Source: Mesostigma viride (taxonomy: Eukaryota; Streptophyta; Mesostigmatophyceae; Mesostigmatales; Mesostigmataceae). From it: a stretch of DNA of 63,751 nt. Below are positions 20,502-30,900 of this stretch, in pieces. The DNA is taken from assembly GCA_009746045.1 (NCBI GenBank), contig RPFO01000027.1, positions 989,638-1,053,388 on the forward strand, in the 5' to 3' direction. The notes under the pieces were generated by a model that saw only the letters and a program-made list of their open reading frames with translations, made no database searches and was not told the DNA's origin. Within the stretch, counting starts at the first letter, position 1, and each line of letters starts with the position of its first letter. Made by a program: the position numbers and the translations under genes.

Positions 20502-20840
20502 GGCACCCGTGGACTTTTCGTGATAGACTCAGCATGGACATGTGCTACACTACCTAGACGTGACGGGCTCACCCCCGGGCAGCCTCCTGGTTTGTCTGTA
20601 ATATGGAGGCAGATGGTGCGCAAGGATAGATGGCAAGCAGTGATGAAGGAGACCACCCCCAAGCCTGTGGGGGCTCTGCGTGTGACCAAGTATGGCATTC
20701 ATAGCGATTCGGGCCGCGGTGCCCACACCCCTGTAACTAGGTCCTAGATAGCTTACACCATCCATTCCATCCCATGTTCCCCTCCCACTGAGGACTTATG
20801 CTCACGTGACGCAGTCACGTGTCTATTAATTAATTAATTA
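20502..20840 (+). pseudogene. LINE family B C-terminus and 3' end (right half of split copy)
   Basis: It resumes the LINE interrupted at 10251: codons for RGLFVIDSAW, GLSVIWRQMVRKDRW and THTPVTRS, a stop, then the untranslated region, the CACGTGAC hairpin (20800-20820) and the TTAA tail. Confidence 0.85.
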
Positions 20841-20849
20841 ATCTTCCAA

Positions 20850-21272
20850 TTAAGATGCTGCGCAAGGCTCCAGCCTGGGCGATTTGTCCTCACCTGGCGT
20901 GCCCCCGGCCGCGCGCGGCAGGGCCGCCACCCGTGGACTTTTCGTGATAGACTCGGCATGGACATGTGCTACACTATCTAGACGTGACGGGCTCACCCCA
21001 GGGCAGCCTCCTGGTTTGTCTGTAATATGGAGGCAGATGGTGCGCAAGGATAGATGGCAAGTAGTGATGAAGGAGACCACCCCAAAGCCTGTGGGGGCTC
21101 CGCGTGTGACCAAGTATGGCATTCATAGCGATTCGGGCCGCGGTGCCCACACCCCTGTAACTAGGACCTTGATATAGCTTACACCATCCATCCCATCCCA
21201 TGTTCCCCTCCCACTGAGGACTTATGCTCACGTGACGTACGCAGTCACGTGTCTATTAATTAATTAATTAAT
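20850..21272 (+). mobile_element. LINE family B 3' end with internal deletion
   Basis: It begins with codons for MLRKA, jumps to the APAWAI/CPHLA region, then runs to the usual C-terminus, hairpin and TTAA tail (21256-21272). Confidence 0.8.
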
Positions 21273-22070
21273 TCCCACATTATTATCCACAGGCGCCTGG
21301 GCCTAGCCGGGCACCTGGCCCGCACAGATTAGGTAGACACATCAGATAGACTAGCTGGCACCAAGCCCGCCCAGCCTGGGCGATTTGTCTTCACCTGGCG
21401 TGCCCCAGGCCGCGCCCGGCAGGGCCGCCAGCCGTGGACTTTTCGTGATATACTCGGCATTAAAAATTAAATTAATTTATAACACGCCTCCGTTGGGAGA
21501 TCATGTACTGGCACATATTCCTTGATGGATGGGTGGAGTGGAGGAAGCCGCATAATCGAACTAACCTAACTCTAAGCTATCTAGTGTAGAAAATCCTAAC
21601 TATACACTACTCATCAAAACGCCTCCTCCTCTTGGGGGGAGGTGGCTCGCCCATGCACAGGGCGGGGGCTAGCTGGCGTGTGAGCCTTGACAATCTTCTG
21701 CCACCGCGTCTTGTTCTACATGGCAGTCCAAAGAAGGGAGAGAGACTCGGCATGGACATGTGCTACCCTAGACGTGACGGGCTCACACCCGGGCAGCCTC
21801 CTGGTTTGTCTGTAATATGGAGGCAGATTGATGGTACACAAGGATAGATGGCAAGTAGTGATGAAGGAGACCACCCCCCAGTCTGTGGGGGCTCCGCGTG
21901 TGACCGCGTATGTATGGCATTCATAGCGACTCGGGCTGTGGTGCCCACAACCCTGTAACTAGGACCTAGATAGCTTACACCATCCACTCCATCCCATGTT
22001 CCCCTCCCACTGAGGACTAATTATGCCCACTTGACGCAGTCACGTGTCTATTAATTACTTAATTAATTAA
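21273..22070 (+). mobile_element. LINE family B 3' end, interrupted by a family D LINE
   Basis: It starts at codons for HIIIHRRLGLAGHLA, is cut at 21460 by the 284-bp family D insertion, resumes at 21754 and ends in TTAA repeats near 22070. Confidence 0.8.
21461..21744 (-). mobile_element. LINE family D 3' end, minus strand, 9-bp target duplication
   Basis: It is flanked by ACTCGGCAT at 21452-21460 and 21745-21753. On the minus strand it encodes the last codons of a LINE polymerase (TRWQKIVKAHTPASPRPVHG ... EEEAF, stop), homologous to the RWQ..MKETTP C-terminus of family B. CTCCCAACGGAG and an A/T-rich AATTAATTT tail follow. Confidence 0.8.
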
Positions 22071-22245
22071 TACATGATCTTCACATGCAACTTGGATATG
22101 ATGGCCGGTGGTGACAGGTACGTGACAATTATTTGCAGGATTAACCTGTCGATCTACTTAGCTTGCCATTGGCAGCTCATTGCGCGGCTTCCCCATCCCT
22201 CGCAGTTCGCCAGCGACCACACCAAACATCGAACTCCTGACCCAT
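22071..22245. other. Unassigned spacer
   Basis: No supported gene or repeat between two LINE 3' ends. Confidence 0.35.
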
Positions 22246-22261
22246 AATCCAACATCGCTTT

Positions 22262-22586
22262 AACTAATTAATTAATGTACACGTGATAGACTAGGCATGG
22301 ACATGAGTGCTACCCTAGATGAGACGGACTCACACCCGCGGGTAGCCTCGATCCTGGTTTGTCTGTAATATGGAGGCAGATGTTTAATTAATTGAGTTAA
22401 TGGAGGCAGATGGTACGCAAGGATAGATGGCAAGTAGTGATGAAGAAGGAGACCACCCCCAAGTCTGTGGGGGCTCCGCGTGTGATTGCGTATGGCATTC
22501 ATAGCGATTCGGGCCGTGGTACCCACAACCCTGTAACTAGGACCTAGCTAAAGAAATGAAGTGAGACAACTACTAACTACTAGATA
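22262..22586 (+). mobile_element. LINE family B 3' fragment with micro-insertions
   Basis: It runs from GATAGACTAGGCATGG to the untranslated GGACCTAG...TAGCTTGC region. It carries a 17-bp insertion at 22383-22399 and a further short insertion near 22548-22580. Confidence 0.75.
22370..22412. repeat. Micro-insertion flanked by 13-bp direct repeats
   Basis: ATGGAGGCAGATG at 22370-22382 and 22400-22412 flanks TTTAATTAATTGAGTTA. The other LINE copies have the 13-mer once, so this is a 17-bp TTAA-rich insertion with target duplication. Confidence 0.85.
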
Positions 22587-22590
22587 GCTT

Positions 22591-23650
22591 GCAATTAATT
22601 AATTAAGAACATAGCTCCGTGGGGAGCATATATGTATAACACATAGCCCTGAGAAGGGTGGTCTTGAGCAGGCGACGTGCTCCCAGCTAGCACAAGTCGT
22701 TTATCATGCATGGATGCCATGGTGACGACTACCAAGCCCAGCGGGCCAGGCAGCCGAATGGCTCGTTCAATAACAACGCGGTTGCGGAGCTGCATCGCAA
22801 CCAGGAACTCCGGGCCGCGCAGCTCCTCGGCCAGGGTGCTTGCGGTCGCGTTTGCTTTTGCGTGCACGCCGGTCTGAAAGTTCTTGATGACGATATTGCG
22901 TTGTCTCTGTTGCACCACATTCTGCGAGACAGCAGCGGTAGCAGCAGACTTTGCAGCCTGCTGAACAATGGCGGGTCATGTTCTTGCTGGTAACTTCTGC
23001 GAACGCGGTTGGTTTGGTGGGGGCGTCCAGGGCTGTCTTCAGCGCCAGCAATGAGGCCGTTGTCATAGCAGCAGACGCCTCCGCCATAGCCTTGATGTCG
23101 CCCTGCACAGACGTAAGAGACTGCGTTAGGCTCTGCATGACAGCAGCATCGTCCGCGGGGGCTGGCCTGGAGATGGCCGGCGCCGGCAGCTCGACGAGTT
23201 CAGGTGAGCACGAAATTTGACAGTCAAGCCGGCAATTTTTAGGCTCCCAAAGAGGCCGGCCATTCATCCGAAGCAGCCTCCGTAACCCGGCCGCTGCGAG
23301 GGTGGCGAACCGGAGCGTTGTGTTCGTTACGGAGCTTCAGCACGCGTATATCACGTCTGCGTCGCTGAGGGTGAGCAAGGCAGCGATGTCGTCCAGGCTC
23401 AAACGCTCTCCTCCTGGCGCACGTGTAGTAGAAGGATGCGGGAAGAGTGTCCGGCAAGGAGGATTCAGCCGCCATTGGAGCCGCTTCCGAAGTCTTGGGT
23501 CGCTTGTGAGCGTCGTTCTCGGCGGCGACTATGTCGTTTGCAATTTTGTTTTCGGCAATTTTGGCATCAAGAGATTCGGCGACAGGGGCTGAAGACGGTG
23601 CGGGGCCCTCCGTACCTACGTTCAATAGCACCTATACGATGTTGGGGGCG
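22591..23650 (-). pseudogene. LINE family C: ORF1-like remnant with 3' tail
   Basis: Minus strand, in several frames. A serine/alanine-rich N-terminus from about 23631 (VGTEGPAPSSAPVAESLDA, PKTSEAAP) comes first. Then a helical segment (MQSLTQSLTSVQGDIKAMAE) reads like a coiled coil. Then RNIVIKNFQTGV ... LAEELRGPEF ... IERAIRLPG ... RLVLAG resembles the RRM-like core of L1-type ORF1 RNA-binding proteins. At least three frame changes make it non-functional. ORF1 is joined almost directly to a 3' end (CAGGGCTATGTGTTA, ATGCTCCCCACGGAGC, TTAA tail at 22591-22605), so the polymerase ORF was lost by internal deletion. The same tail occurs at 26735-26795. Confidence 0.6.
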
Positions 23651-23945
23651 CAGGCGCACTGATCACGTGCGGGATGCCGCCATATCTTGCTGAAAAATAT
23701 CGATATCTGCTGGGCATGCCGATGACGATAGCATGCAAAATCGGGGCGACAGCTGCAGGAAATTAGATCAGCGTGTTCGTCATCAAAAGGCGAGTCGAAT
23801 GCAATCAACCTGACTGAATTTCATGCCCGGAGTCAAACGTTATGAGCATTCTCGGATCATTGTATCATATGCCAACCATTTATTTGTTCTTGGGCAAGTA
23901 TAGCATTCTGCGTGTACGATTTAACAGTGTGTTTTTACTAATAAC
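23651..23945. other. Unassigned spacer
   Basis: No gene or repeat supported. Confidence 0.35.
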
Positions 23946-24095
23946 GTGCCGGTGGTCAGCTAGTGTGCCCGGTCCAATGGGGTAAACTGCGTTGGTGTCT
24001 TGGTGAGTAAGCTGTTTTTACTAATGACGTGCCGGTGGTCAGTGTGCCCGGCCCAATGGGGCAAACTGCGGCGGTGAGTAAGCTAAGTGTGGGAC
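23946..24095. repeat. Two-copy tandem repeat (about 75-85 bp)
   Basis: GTTTTTACTAAT-ACGTGCCGGTGGTCAG ... CCCAATGGGG-AAACTGCG occurs twice in tandem with small indels. Confidence 0.75.
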
Positions 24096-24252
24096 CATGA
24101 GTGCCTTATGGGTAATGCTCTCCTGTAGAAGGATGAGCTGGTGGTTCAAGCAACACCACCAATCAAAATGTGCTCAGATTCAATTGCGATCCCGTGCACA
24201 ACAATTGATAGATGCGAAGGCAACCTATTATTTAGGTAAGTAAGTAATCTCA

Positions 24253-24520
24253 ATTAATTAATTAATGGACACGTGACAGCGTCAGGTGAGCATAAGTCCT
24301 CAGTGGGAGGGGAACATGGGATGGAATGGATGATGTAAGCTATCTAGCTAGGTCCTACTAGTTACATGGGTTGTGGGCATGCACCACGGCCCGAATCGCT
24401 ATGAATGCCATACGCGGTCACACGCGGAGCCCCCACAGACTTGGGGGTGGTCTCCTCCTTCATATACTATATAGTAGCTACTTGCCATCTATCCTTGCAT
24501 TCCATCTGCCTCCATATATA
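24253..24520 (-). mobile_element. LINE family B 3' end, minus strand
   Basis: Starts (3' side) with TTAA repeats and the CACGTGAC-type hairpin, now decayed. It extends through the untranslated region and the last codons, with small insertions. Confidence 0.8.
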
Positions 24521-24537
24521 AATACATAAATGAGCAA

Positions 24538-24920
24538 GATTAATTAATTAATTAATTAATAGACACGTGACTGCGTCAGGTGAGCATAAGTCCTCAGTGG
24601 GAGGGAAACATGGGATGGAATGGATGGTGTAAGCTATCTAGGTCCTAGTTACAGGTTTGTGGGTACCGCGGCCCGAATCGCTATGAATGCCATACGCGCC
24701 ACGCGGTCACACGCGGAGCCCCCACAGCTAGACTTGGGGGTGGTCTCCTTCATCACTACTTGCCATCTATCCTTGCGTACCATCTGCCTCCGTTGTGATA
24801 TTACAGACAAACCAGGAGGCTGCCCGGGCCGGTGTGAGCCCGTCACGCGTCTAGGGTAGCACATGTCCATGCCGAGTCCATCACGAAAAGTCCACGGGTG
24901 CAGCGGCCCTGCCGCGCGCA
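24538..24920 (-). mobile_element. LINE family B 3' end, minus strand (second copy)
   Basis: It follows a second TTAA tail at 24538-24562. It contains the GLSVI...RQMVRKDRW codons in frame and extends back to RAAGPLH. Confidence 0.8.
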
Positions 24921-24989
24921 ATGCCATAGCACATGGACCATAGAATCATGTTCTATGTGTGAATCAACGCGTGTGTTTCTCAGACCAAG

Positions 24990-25187
24990 CCCACGGCAAC
25001 GTGGCTCTCAGGGATTGCGGCAGATGCTATCGTGCGGGATGCTTTTAGTTATATTATCACGAAGGCTGACCTTGTTCATTGGATCTCTTATCTTGTTGAT
25101 AACGCAATTATTTTTTTTTCGGGCAATGTACACCAACAAGCTATTGGCATCCCTATGGGCACTAACTGTGCCGGGCTCCCGCCTTAA
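24990..25187 (+). pseudogene. Penelope-like reverse transcriptase fragment
   Basis: An open plus-strand frame encodes DAIVRDAFSYIITKADLV, a short loop, FFSGNVHQQAIGIPMGTNCA and then a stop. The Q-x(2)-GIPMGTNCA block is the diagnostic motif of Penelope-like and related reverse transcriptases, usually followed by P-L-x-A-D-L. Here the frame is cut right after it, where the 25187 LINE tail begins. The fragment covers only one core motif and cannot be functional. It shows a second retroelement class besides the LINEs. Confidence 0.7.
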
Positions 25188-25328
25188 GTAATTAATAAAT
25201 TAATTAAACTCGTGCTCCCGTTGGGGAGTCACGGAGCACCGAAGTGCTCTTAATCCCTGCATGTGTGTGCACAACAGGAGAAAGGGCAGAGACCCCCATT
25301 CTCCTTCATGCCCACTGTAAGGCATCAT
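25188..25328 (-). mobile_element. LINE family A 3' end, minus strand
   Basis: A TTAA-type tail, then (minus strand) CTCCCCAACGGGAG and the family A untranslated region with GGGTCTCTGCCC, matching 4385-4480. It truncates the Penelope-like fragment. Confidence 0.7.
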
Positions 25329-25336
25329 TGCCACAG

Positions 25337-25884
25337 ATCAGGTAGACACATCAGATAGACTAGCTGGCACCAAGCCCGGCCGCCCAGCCTGGGCGATATG
25401 TCCTCATGCACCCAGGGCGTGCCCCAGGCCACGCGCGGCAGGGCCGCCACCCGTGGACTTTTCGTGATCTAAGACTCGGCATGGACATGTGCTACACTAG
25501 ACGTGACAGGTTCACACCCGGGCAGCCTCCTGGTTTGCCTGTAATATGGAGGCAGATGGTACGCAAGGATAGATGGCAAGTAGTGATGAAGGAGACCACC
25601 CCCAAGTCTGTGGGGGCTCCGCGGGTGACCGCGTATGGCATTCATAGCGATTCGGGCCGCGGTGCCCACACCCCTGTAACTAGGACCTAGATAGCTTACA
25701 CCATCCATTCCATCCCATGTTCCCCTCCCACTGAGGACTTATGCTCACGTGACGCAGTCAAGTGTCTATTAATTAATTAATTAATTAATTAATTAATTAA
25801 TTAGTTAGTTAGTTAATTAACTAATTAATTAACTAATTAATTAATTAGTTAATTAATTAATTAATTAATTAACTAATTAATTAA
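25337..25884 (+). mobile_element. LINE family B 3' end with very long TTAA tail
   Basis: From GTAGACACATCAGATAG through the C-terminal codons to the hairpin, then about 115 bp of TTAA/TTAG repeats. TGCCACAG flanks it at 25329-25336 and 25885-25892, a probable 8-bp duplication. The tail is the longest in the window and suggests slippage growth after insertion. Confidence 0.8.
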
Positions 25885-26084
25885 TGCCACAGCTGCAATC
25901 GGACCCGCTAAACGGTCTGGCAATCTGTGGGTGCAATAAGACCCATGTGAGCATGGCATAACAAGGAGTGTGGGCAAGTGATCTGAGCATAGCCCTGGAG
26001 GACGTAGCATGGCTGTACAAGGACTAAGCTGAGGCCATATTGTTAGCGCTCCCACGGTCCTTAATTTAGGACCAATTTACTATA

Positions 26085-26250
26085 ACCGAGGTACCGGGGG
26101 GGGGGGGGGGTTCACTATATGGACCGTACCCCATGTGGACCGTACCCGGCATGATGTACCCGACTCGTGGTACCGGCGTACGGTACCCGGATTCCGTACC
26201 CGGGTACCGGGTATAATGGCGGGAAAGTAGGTACCTCGACCAAAAATATA
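26085..26250. repeat. Short GGTACC/GTACCC-rich cluster with a long G run
   Basis: A run of about 16 G near 26096-26111, then many GTACCCG/CGGTAC motifs arranged as overlapping small palindromes. Its function is unknown. Confidence 0.5.
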
Positions 26251-26469
26251 ACCGATTTTGGAGCGAAAAAGTGGGTGCGGGAATGATCTGAGGTGGATAT
26301 GGCGACCTGACAATCGTGGCCGGCGTTTTCACGTGCGTTTATCATTTCGTGGCCCACGCGCATGTGCGCCCATAATGGCCCGGGCCATGGATGATGATTT
26401 CAGTATTTAGCCGCGCCCAGCCTACAATGGGACCTCCCATGGATGATGCATTAAGAATTAAGCCATGCG

Positions 26470-26797
26470 ATGCCTGTGCAGGGAGTTACTCTCTGCTGAG
26501 ATGCCATGTGTACACCAGCTATAGCCTAGCCACATACCCTCCACCCCATATGTCATGCAGGCCTTCTAGGCCCTCTCCTCAAGCCCCCCCTGGGTGCCTG
26601 TGCTTGTTAAGGAGGCATGAACCATCATGGCGGTGCAGGTGCACCTTGTGCACCCAGAGCAGGTGATAGTTGTACATCCTCCACCTGCAGGTTGTAGCCC
26701 TAATTGTATTACAAACCCATAGATGCCCCTTTCTCAGGGCTATGTGTTACATATGCTCCCAACGGAGCTATGATTTTAATTAATTAATTAATTATCA
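26470..26797 (+). mobile_element. LINE family C 3' end
   Basis: Untranslated sequence ending TTTCTCAGGGCTATGTGTTA, then CTCCCAACGGAG and a TTAA tail. It matches, inverted, the tail of the 22591-23650 copy. Confidence 0.7.
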
Positions 26798-26799
26798 TT

Positions 26800-27910
26800 T
26801 CGGGCGCCCAGTAGCAAAAACGAAAGGTTGTTAGATATGCTTAAAGGCTGTGAATTTTTCTGCGCAAGTTTTTATGTGTAGCGCTGTAGCACAGCGGCAC
26901 AACACAAATGGGTCGCAGATCGCCTGCTCGCGGAGGGTCGATTTTGGCACAAACATGTTAGTGTATTAGCAATGGTGGTGCGAATCATGCAAGCCAGGAA
27001 ATTTTTGTGGACGATTTTGATCATAGTCTGGAGTTAAGAAACGGAGTATTTGACATGGGAGCGCCTGGGCCGTGATATTCTTGCCCGATTTCCATTGTCG
27101 ACCATGTTTTAGGGACGTTCAGGCTGGGCAGCGAGCGCACCTTATAGGTCTTCACTTTCGGTATTTCTTGGACCTAGAACGCAGCACAAGCGTGGTTTAT
27201 ATCATTTTCGAACCGGTTGGCCAGCTTTGGTGCGCTCAGCTCTCGGAAAGCTGACCTGACTGCGGATTTCAGCGACTTTTTTGCAACCATCTGGAATGAG
27301 GCGACGTAACTAGCAAGTACGTGCCGGGGTGTCCTAGATCATGAGTGTAACTGGCAACGCTGTCGTGGTGTTTTGAGTCAGCCAGCTATGCCTAAAAAGA
27401 GGGGACGCTCTCTGTGCACATAACTGTCACACATAGTTGGTTTACGTCATACAACTTTTTACGTCTCTATCTTCGTCGTCCGCTGCAGCTAAAACACACA
27501 TGCGTAAGAGCAGTTTTACTCATGTGTTAGTTATAAACCATGGTCCTATGGCCTGCAGTCGTTCAGCGTGTTCTCAGACAGTATATACAGTATGGTTTAC
27601 GTGTTACATGCACCCTGAATTCGCTCACAAAGCGTTGCATGATGTTAGCACAACGTTGTCTTGTAACTTGATTTGACTGCATTCATTTGTTAGTTGCAAT
27701 GCAAATGCCATGTTTTTTCATCGCTGGGTGGTGGCCAGCATGTCCGTGATGTCAAAGAAGGTTTGGCATATGCTTAGAGAAAGTTTACCGCAAGGGGTGG
27801 GCCATGTTCAAGCCGGGCAAACTCAGCAACCATGCAACCGTATCTTGCATTACCTGCACCATCTGTGACACCGTTAGCACGCGTATATATAGAGGCAGCC
27901 ACGACGCCCG
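26800..27910. other. Unassigned 1.1-kb region before the satellite
   Basis: No convincing gene. At 26881-26945 a stretch has a polymerase III A-box-like TAGCACAGCGGC and a B-box-like GGGTCGATTTT about 45 bases later, so it may be a tRNA-derived relic. The segment 27780-27910 contains sequence unique to the array border. Confidence 0.3.
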
Positions 27911-30900
27911 AGGTGCGGTTTGAGGCAGGGGAAAACATGCGTGGACGATAGGAAGTATAGCACCGGCGGGCTTCAAAGTGCCGGACGGCAGGCGGTACCA
28001 CCATTCCGTGGCAGCTTGGCCCAGTTTGCTACCGGCTGGCACACGTTTTCAGTGAATTTTGGGCTCCAGATTTAAATGCAACGTGCGGTTTGAGGCAGGG
28101 GACAACATGCGTGGACGATAGGAATTATAGCACCGGCGGGCTTCAAAGTGCCGGACGGCAGGCGGTACCACCATTCCGTGGCAGCTTGGCCCAGTTTGCT
28201 ACCGGCTGGCACACGTTTTCAGTGAATTTTGGGCTCCAGATTTAAATGCAACGTGCGGTTTGAGGCAGGGGAAAACATGCGTGGACGATAGGAATTATAG
28301 CACCGGCGGGCTTCAAAGTGCCGGACGGCAGGCGGTACCACCATTCCGTGGCAGCTTGGCCCAGTTTGCTACCGGCTGGCACACGTTTTCAGTGAATTTT
28401 GGGCTCCAGATTTAAATGCAACGTGCGGTTTGAGGCAGGGGAAAACATGCGTGGACGATAGGAATTATAGCACCGGCGGGCTTCAAAGTGCCGGACGGCA
28501 GGCGGTACCACCATTCCGTGGCAGCTTGGCCCAGTTTGCTACCGGCTGGCACACGTTTTCAGTGAATTTTGGGCTCCAGATTTAAATGCAACGTGCGGTT
28601 TGAGGCAGGGGAAAACATGCGTGGACGATAGGAATTATAGCACCGGCGGGCTTCAAAGTGCCGGACGGCAGGCGGTACCACCATTCCGTGGCAGCTTGGC
28701 CCAGTTTGCTACCGGCTGGCACACGTTTTCAGTGAATTTTGGGCTCCAGATTTAAATGCAACGTGCGGTTTGAGGCAGGGGAAAACATGCGTGGACGATA
28801 GGAATTATAGCACCGGCGGGCTTCAAAGTGCCGGACGGCAGGCGGTACCACCATTCCGTGGCAGCTTGGCCCAGTTTGCTACCGGCTGGCACACGTTTTC
28901 AGTGAATTTTGGGCTCCAGATTTAAATGCAACGTGCGGTTTGAGGCAGGGGAAAACATGCGTGGACGATAGGAATTATAGCACCGGCGGGCTTCAAAGTG
29001 CCGGACGGCAGGCGGTACCACCATTCCGTGGCAGCTTGGCCCAGTTTGCTACCGGCTGGCACACGTTTTCAGTGAATTTTGGGCTCCAGATTTAAATGCA
29101 ACGTGCGGTTTGAGGCAGGGGAAAACATGCGTGGACGATAGGAATTATAGCACCGGCGGGCTTCAAAGTGCCGGACGGCAGGCGGTACCACCATTCCGTG
29201 GCAGCTTGGCCCAGTTTGCTACCGGCTGGCACACGTTTTCAGTGAATTTTGGGCTCCAGATTTAAATGCAACGTGCGGTTTGAGGCAGGGGAAAACATGC
29301 GTGGACGATAGGAATTATAGCACCGGCGGGCTTCAAAGTGCCGGACGGCAGGCGGTACCACCATTCCGTGGCAGCTTGGCCCAGTTTGCTACCGGCTGGC
29401 ACACGTTTTCAGTGAATTTTGGGCTCCAGATTTAAATGCAACGTGCGGTTTGAGGCAGGGGAAAACATGCGTGGACGATAGGAATTATAGCACCGGCGGG
29501 CTTCAAAGTGCCGGACGGCAGGCGGTACCACCATTCCGTGGCAGCTTGGCCCAGTTTGCTACCGGCTGGCACACGTTTTCAGTGAATTTTGGGCTCCAGA
29601 TTTAAATGCAACGTGCGGTTTGAGGCAGGGGAAAACATGCGTGGACGATAGGAATTATAGCACCGGCGGGCTTCAAAGTGCCGGACGGCAGGCGGTACCA
29701 CCATTCCGTGGCAGCTTGGCCCAGTTTGCTACCGGCTGGCACACGTTTTCAGTGAATTTTGGGCTCCAGATTTAAATGCAACGTGCGGTTTGAGGCAGGG
29801 GAAAACATGCGTGGACGATAGGAATTATAGCACCGGCGGGCTTCAAAGTGCCGGACGGCAGGCGGTACCACCATTCCGTGGCAGCTTGGCCCAGTTTGCT
29901 ACCGGCTGGCACACGTTTTCAGTGAATTTTGGGCTCCAGATTTAAATGCAACGTGCGGTTTGAGGCAGGGGAAAACATGCGTGGACGATAGGAATTATAG
30001 CACCGGCGGGCTTCAAAGTGCCGGACGGCAGGCGGTACCACCATTCCGTGGCAGCTTGGCCCAGTTTGCTACCGGCTGGCACACGTTTTCAGTGAATTTT
30101 GGGCTCCAGATTTAAATGCAACGTGCGGTTTGAGGCAGGGGAAAACATGCGTGGACGATAGGAATTATAGCACCGGCGGGCTTCAAAGTGCCGGACGGCA
30201 GGCGGTACCACCATTCCGTGGCAGCTTGGCCCAGTTTGCTACCGGCTGGCACACGTTTTCAGTGAATTTTGGGCTCCAGATTTAAATGCAACGTGCGGTT
30301 TGAGGCAGGGGAAAACATGCGTGGACGATAGGAATTATAGCACCGGCGGGCTTCAAAGTGCCGGACGGCAGGCGGTACCACCATTCCGTGGCAGCTTGGC
30401 CCAGTTTGCTACCGGCTGGCACACGTTTTCAGTGAATTTTGGGCTCCAGATTTAAATGCAACGTGCGGTTTGAGGCAGGGGAAAACATGCGTGGACGATA
30501 GGAATTATAGCACCGGCGGGCTTCAAAGTGCCGGACGGCAGGCGGTACCACCATTCCGTGGCAGCTTGGCCCAGTTTGCTACCGGCTGGCACACGTTTTC
30601 AGTGAATTTTGGGCTCCAGATTTAAATGCAACGTGCGGTTTGAGGCAGGGGAAAACATGCGTGGACGATAGGAATTATAGCACCGGCGGGCTTCAAAGTG
30701 CCGGACGGCAGGCGGTACCACCATTCCGTGGCAGCTTGGCCCAGTTTGCTACCGGCTGGCACACGTTTTCAGTGAATTTTGGGCTCCAGATTTAAATGCA
30801 ACGTGCGGTTTGAGGCAGGGGAAAACATGCGTGGACGATAGGAATTATAGCACCGGCGGGCTTCAAAGTGCCGGACGGCAGGCGGTACCACCATTCCGTG

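Larger units (their letters stand above)
9538..20840 (+). mobile_element. LINE family B copy, split by Element 1
   Basis: Flanking 9-bp duplications ATCTTCCAA at 9529-9537 and 20841-20849 show that the segments 9538-10251 and 20502-20840 are one LINE insertion. Its 3' end carries the CACGTGAC hairpin and the TTAA tail. The 10.25-kb Element 1 sits between the halves. Confidence 0.85.

Noticed and set aside
22677-23693. Plus-strand frames over the ORF1 region
   Set aside because: Shadows of the minus-strand LINE ORF1 remnant, whose motifs and 3' tail orientation are on the minus strand.
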